A stretch of DNA of 64,000 nt, taken from Persicaria tinctoria. Lineage: Eukaryota > Streptophyta > Magnoliopsida > Caryophyllales > Polygonaceae. The number at the start of each line of letters is the position of its first letter. Within the stretch, counting starts at the first letter, position 1. Shown here one piece after another: positions 60,701 through 64,000 of this stretch. The position numbers were made by a program, and so were the translations under genes. The stretch is taken from positions 25,818,475 through 25,882,474 of the forward strand of contig JBANSL010000009.1 in assembly GCA_037127255.1 (NCBI GenBank), in the 5' to 3' direction. A model generated the notes under the pieces. It was not told the DNA's origin, did not search any database, and saw only the letters and a program-made list of their open reading frames with translations.

Positions 60701-61223
60701 TATCCTAATTCACCCCGTTAACAAAATCACCAAAGCAAGACTTTGACCTATTTTAAATGTGCAAATAATCCAAATATAATTATTTGCAAATTTAAGATGT
60801 GCCCAAGTCAAATAGAAGGAGAGACAAACGGGATGGCCTAATGTTGTGAGATGAATCTGCCATGTTTTGTACTTACTTTTATATCGTTTTCTGCATACAT
60901 TTCATACATTTGGGTTAGAATAGTACATAATTTGTGTAGTTTATGTTTATTTGTAATATATGGAGGTCTACACAAGTTTTTGTTATATTTCGCAGAAATC
61001 GGACGCACTTTGGAGCTTAAAGGAAAGTCATGAAGAAGCTAAGGATGGTGCAGCTGGAGAAAGCGCCATTTTTCACCATTCATCATTATGAATCAAGTTT
61101 GATGTCTTCATGAGAGTTGTAGCCCTCGAAAAAGCTTTCCAACGCATGCTCATATGCGTCAATCGGACGAACGAAGACTCGGGAAAGTGCGTTCAAGAAC
61201 AGAGCAGAAAGCTGAGAGACTTA

Positions 61224-61551
61224 CTCGATATCGAGGAAGTTTAGTCGATATCGAGAAAGTCCAAATCAAATCGAGCAAGGCTAGGAGAGAAGGAGCACAA
61301 CTTACTCGATATCGAGGAAATTACTCGATATCGAGGAACACCCAAGTCGATTTCCATGTCTCAAGCCGAGATTGACGAAGCTGAGCTGGGAGCCGAGCAA
61401 GCCTTACTCGATATCGAGTAAAGTGCTCGATATCGACAAGACCCGAGACACACGTCCGAGCCAGATCAAGAACCAGTTACTCGAGAAGACCAGTAAAGTC
61501 GAAGTCGACGACGAAGTTACTCGATATCGAGTAAAACTGCTCGATATCGAG
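61224..61551. promoter_or_regulatory. Array of eight CTCGATATCGAG palindromes in four pairs
   Basis: Copies start at 61224, 61244, 61305, 61324, 61407, 61426, 61520 and 61540. Within each pair the spacing is 19-20 bp (about two helical turns). Two copies have one changed end base. They lie upstream of the solo LTR-X TATA box, in the U3 position. Confidence 0.85.
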
Positions 61552-61796
61552 GAAAGCTGGTCTGGGCCGCGTTACGCGGTGAGCTGTCCGAGTCGAGTTG
61601 GGCTTGCTTGGATCCGAAGTTGTCCGATTCTATCCACATCTATCAAGATCTATCAACTCTATGGAGGATTTACCTACTTTAGATATATTCCCTTTTTGGA
61701 TTTAATTCTTTTATTCCATTTATTTATCTTTAAGTAATTAGATAAAGAGATATAGATATAGATAGACTTTCTTACCTTGATTAGAAAGGGTTGGAA

Positions 61797-61805
61797 GCCT
61801 ATAAA
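61797..61805 (+). promoter_or_regulatory. LTR-X TATA box
   Basis: CCTATAAATAAAG, also conserved in the antisense copy near 13720. Confidence 0.6.
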
Positions 61806-61855
61806 TAAAGCCCTAGGGGCTGGATTTTATTCATTCAATTTCAGAGACAATTAGT

Positions 61856-61859
<4 letters not shown>

Positions 61860-61933
<74 letters not shown>
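61860..61933. repeat. AT then GA microsatellite
   Basis: About 20 AT units run directly into about 16 GA units. The other LTR-X copy has a CT/GA run at the corresponding place (13580-13655). Confidence 0.9.
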
Positions 61934-61935
<2 letters not shown>

Positions 61936-62644
61936 GAGGAGGAGGCGAGAGAGAAGGAGAAGGAAGGAGACGAACGGTTGTAAGTTTTAGTTTATTTTAT
62001 GTTAAAGTTAATTTCTTTCATTATGGTTTGTTTCTAATTTCCTTCTTCTAGGGTTGGGGTGATCCCAACATAGATATGTGTGTTTGATTTATAAATCCAT
62101 GAATTTATATGTCTTTATCATCATCTATCTATGTGCTTAATCCTTTGCGAGAGGTGAGGGAATTCCTTATTCATGATATTGAAGCGAAAGTGATCTTATT
62201 ATGATTTGGATAGTAATTAAGGTATAAACAAATTAGGTTTTTATGCAAGAGTCTCTACCACCTAAATTGTTGGAATTTGCGAAAGTCGATTCTTTGATAT
62301 AAAGCATGCATCTTTATATGATTTATGATCTACACATATGTTTATTGTTGTGGTAATCCTTAACCTTGGAAGTTTGCATCTTTATTTATTTTATTTCATT
62401 ATTTTTATTTGGCACATATTCTACTCGATATCAAACCACCATTCTCTCTCCATCCCTCGACATCGACCAACTCTTAGCCGAAGTCGACAACAACCTTGCA
62501 CCTTTTCCCGCTGTCCCTGAACCCCAAAAGACACTAAACCTAGAACCGCTGACTTCTCTCCTAAGGACGAACCTGACTCCCCTATACTATAGCGGGGGTC
62601 TTGACTATAAATTTATTTGGTCGAGAAACCCTCTCGTCACCTAA

Positions 62645-63119
62645 CACGAGATATCCTCCACCTAAGCTAAATGTAATCACTTAACAACCGGCCCAAAATG
62701 CACCTATTCAAAAGTATGACAGTAGATTAGTACCAAAATGCATAGATCGGCCTCCTGTAGTCCTGTGACTGACAGTAAATCTCCCCCAACAATCAGGTAT
62801 GGAAATAACTCACAAAGCCTGCCCATCGATAGTATTTTTTCCAACAACAAACCCGTCAATGCCAGATTTCACCCATCCCTCGATCACCCAACAAGCATGA
62901 CGAGCTTAACCCGGCTGGTGTAATCAAGCATTCAAGTAAAACCCCAATTAATCTAGCTCTATTGTCTATAACAAGTAAAACCCCAATTAATCAACAATCA
63001 ATTCAATACCCCCACAAGAACCACTGTCATCAAAATGTCAAATGCTGAAAATCACAACTCTAATGCAGTAATATACAAGAAAACTCAGCAGTAGAGACAA
63101 GAACAACCAAGAAACATAC
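62645..63119. other. Intron-like sequence with a broken exon trace
   Basis: On the - strand an acceptor-like TTATAG near 62975 is followed by a short frame reading YNRARLI, which would continue the exon at 63120. It is cut off by a duplicated AAGTAAAACCCCAATTAAT (about 62934 and 62978). Nothing else is recognised. Confidence 0.35.
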
Positions 63120-63279
63120 ATTGAGAGAGAGGAGGTGTGATTTTGACAATGTTGTGGATGTCAGCATCAACAGCAAAGAGCTTCCCATCCCGAGAGACAC
63201 GAATATAGTACTCAAATTCCATTTCATCGCCCAGTACAAATGAAAAGTAGACATGATGTTCAAACCAATTGAAAATTCT
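63120..63279 (-). pseudogene. Exon resembling a plant NHL-repeat protein gene
   Basis: In the - strand frame this reads EFEYYIRVSRDGKLFAVD, then NIVKITPPLSQ, ending before a GTATGT donor with the codon split as T|AC. This matches the region just before the NHL repeats in plant NHL-domain proteins (pattern LFAVD..NSNIVKITPPLSQYSRARLV). A possible upstream exon lies at 63393-63466 (donor GTTAGT). The downstream NHL-repeat exons are missing from this window, so it is a remnant or the 5' part of a truncated gene. Assignment is from memory of the family. Confidence 0.5.
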
Positions 63280-64000
63280 CTAATGTCAATTGAGAAGCAA
63301 TCAAATCAAGAATTCACAAACTAACCAAAACACCAAACAAATCGGGGATAAAAGAACGAAATTAACGGAGATCCAGAGATTGAGAAACTAACCGTTGAAC
63401 GCGATGCTGGAGGAAGCGATGCCTGAGTTTGGGCGAATCCGGCGTCATCCGCCTCAACGACCACCCCTATCAAATTAATTCGGCATAATCATTGATAAAA
63501 TTGTGATTCGAGTTCGGATCTACATTAAAACGCAAAGAAATCCGTGATTCAACAGAAATTAGAAGCAAATCAAGAACATAAAACACAGAACTGTCAACAT
63601 GGAGAAAGATCTAACTCTTCCGTTACATGGCTGCTCAAGTAACTAATAGAATGGGGTAACATCATCGTGTCACCAATCATTTGAAGATTTCAGACTGCAA
63701 ACTTCATGCCAATGAAATCAAAGAACAGATCAAAAGCACCGGACAAATCATAACCATCTAGCGGGATGAATCAAACCAAAAGCAAGGATTAAGGAGTCAT
63801 AAGATCTGGAATCGACATCCAAAACATAAAAAATCGCCCATTTAAGCATCTCAATGTCGAAAAACATCACACTCAAAATTAGGGGCACATCAACAAGGAT
63901 TTGATTCCTCATAAACCAGATCTGCGAAAGAGAACGTCACACAGCAAGAGAGCACAAGGAAGCGTGTTAGAGGATCCTAGGCAGCGGGAAGTCAGGATCG
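63280..64000. other. Right-edge sequence, possible gene 5' region
   Basis: AT-rich with GC-richer islands. It holds the possible exon at 63393-63466. No transposon motif. If the NHL-like exon belongs to a real gene, its 5' end lies here or beyond the window. Confidence 0.35.

Larger units (their letters stand above)
60842..62639 (+). repeat. Solo LTR-X (1798 bp)
   Basis: TG..CA ends (TGTTGTGAGATG / CTCTCGTCA) with an exact 5-bp TSD CCTAA at 60837-60841 and 62640-62644, and no internal retroelement sequence: a textbook solo LTR left by LTR-LTR recombination. It holds a palindrome array (61224-61551), a TATA box (61797-61805) and an AT/GA microsatellite (61860-61933). The right 0.9 kb is shared, inverted, with 12851-13990. 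Confidence 0.93.

Noticed and set aside
63060..63263. 67-codon hydrophobic frame
   Set aside because: Same strand but wrong frame relative to the NHL-like exon.

Overview
The window is plant nuclear DNA, almost certainly from a dicot. It holds nested Ty1/copia and Ty3/gypsy LTR retrotransposons with tRNA-iMet-type primer sites, a plant LINE derivative, Stowaway-, hAT- and Mutator-type MITEs, and an intron-rich gene of the plant DUF3755 family. Nothing bacterial is present (no operons, no CRISPR). Target-site duplications (TSDs), LTR ends and exon joints were read by eye; no database search was possible, so clade names come from motif recognition.

Positions 1 to about 37715 form one stack of retrotransposons. 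The deepest layer is a Tork-like copia (copia A) on the + strand that enters from the left edge. Its integrase is split at 590/12761 by a 12.17-kb element (D; 3-kb LTRs, TSD CCATC) with no recognisable gag or pol. D itself carries an ORF1-only LINE derivative in a perfect 16-bp TSD. After the integrase, copia A is replaced by an antisense partial LTR (LTR-X) and a decayed gypsy (G1). The gag of G1 holds an 8.85-kb Sirevirus-like copia (S; - strand, TSD GATTT) with a third ORF. G1 ends in an unusual single-LTR junction followed by an inverted copy of its own 3' end. Copia A resumes at its RNase H (29883-30559). Its 3' LTR is split by another copia (B; - strand, TSD ATACC) whose LTRs have TA..TA termini.

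Positions 38799 to 52152 hold the one well-supported host gene: a - strand gene with a TATA box, a 5' UTR exon and eight coding exons (307 aa), encoding a DUF3755 protein with a SANT/Myb-like region. Its last intron is 8.0 kb and contains a 4.7-kb gypsy (G2), a hAT MITE, a Mutator-type MITE, a Stowaway MITE and an organelle-like stretch. Intron 3 holds a MITE nested inside a MITE.

Positions 52500 to 64000 are repeat-rich: two large inverted-repeat (foldback) elements, a fragment of a D-like LTR, a TGTCACC-rich minisatellite, two solo LTRs and short LINE tails. One solo LTR (60842-62639, TSD CCTAA) carries four evenly spaced pairs of a CTCGATATCGAG palindrome upstream of its TATA box. The right edge has exon remnants that resemble a plant NHL-repeat protein gene.

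The elements do not cooperate as a system. Each pol carries stops, frameshifts or lost catalytic residues, so all appear non-autonomous now. The DUF3755 gene appears intact despite the insertions around and inside it.
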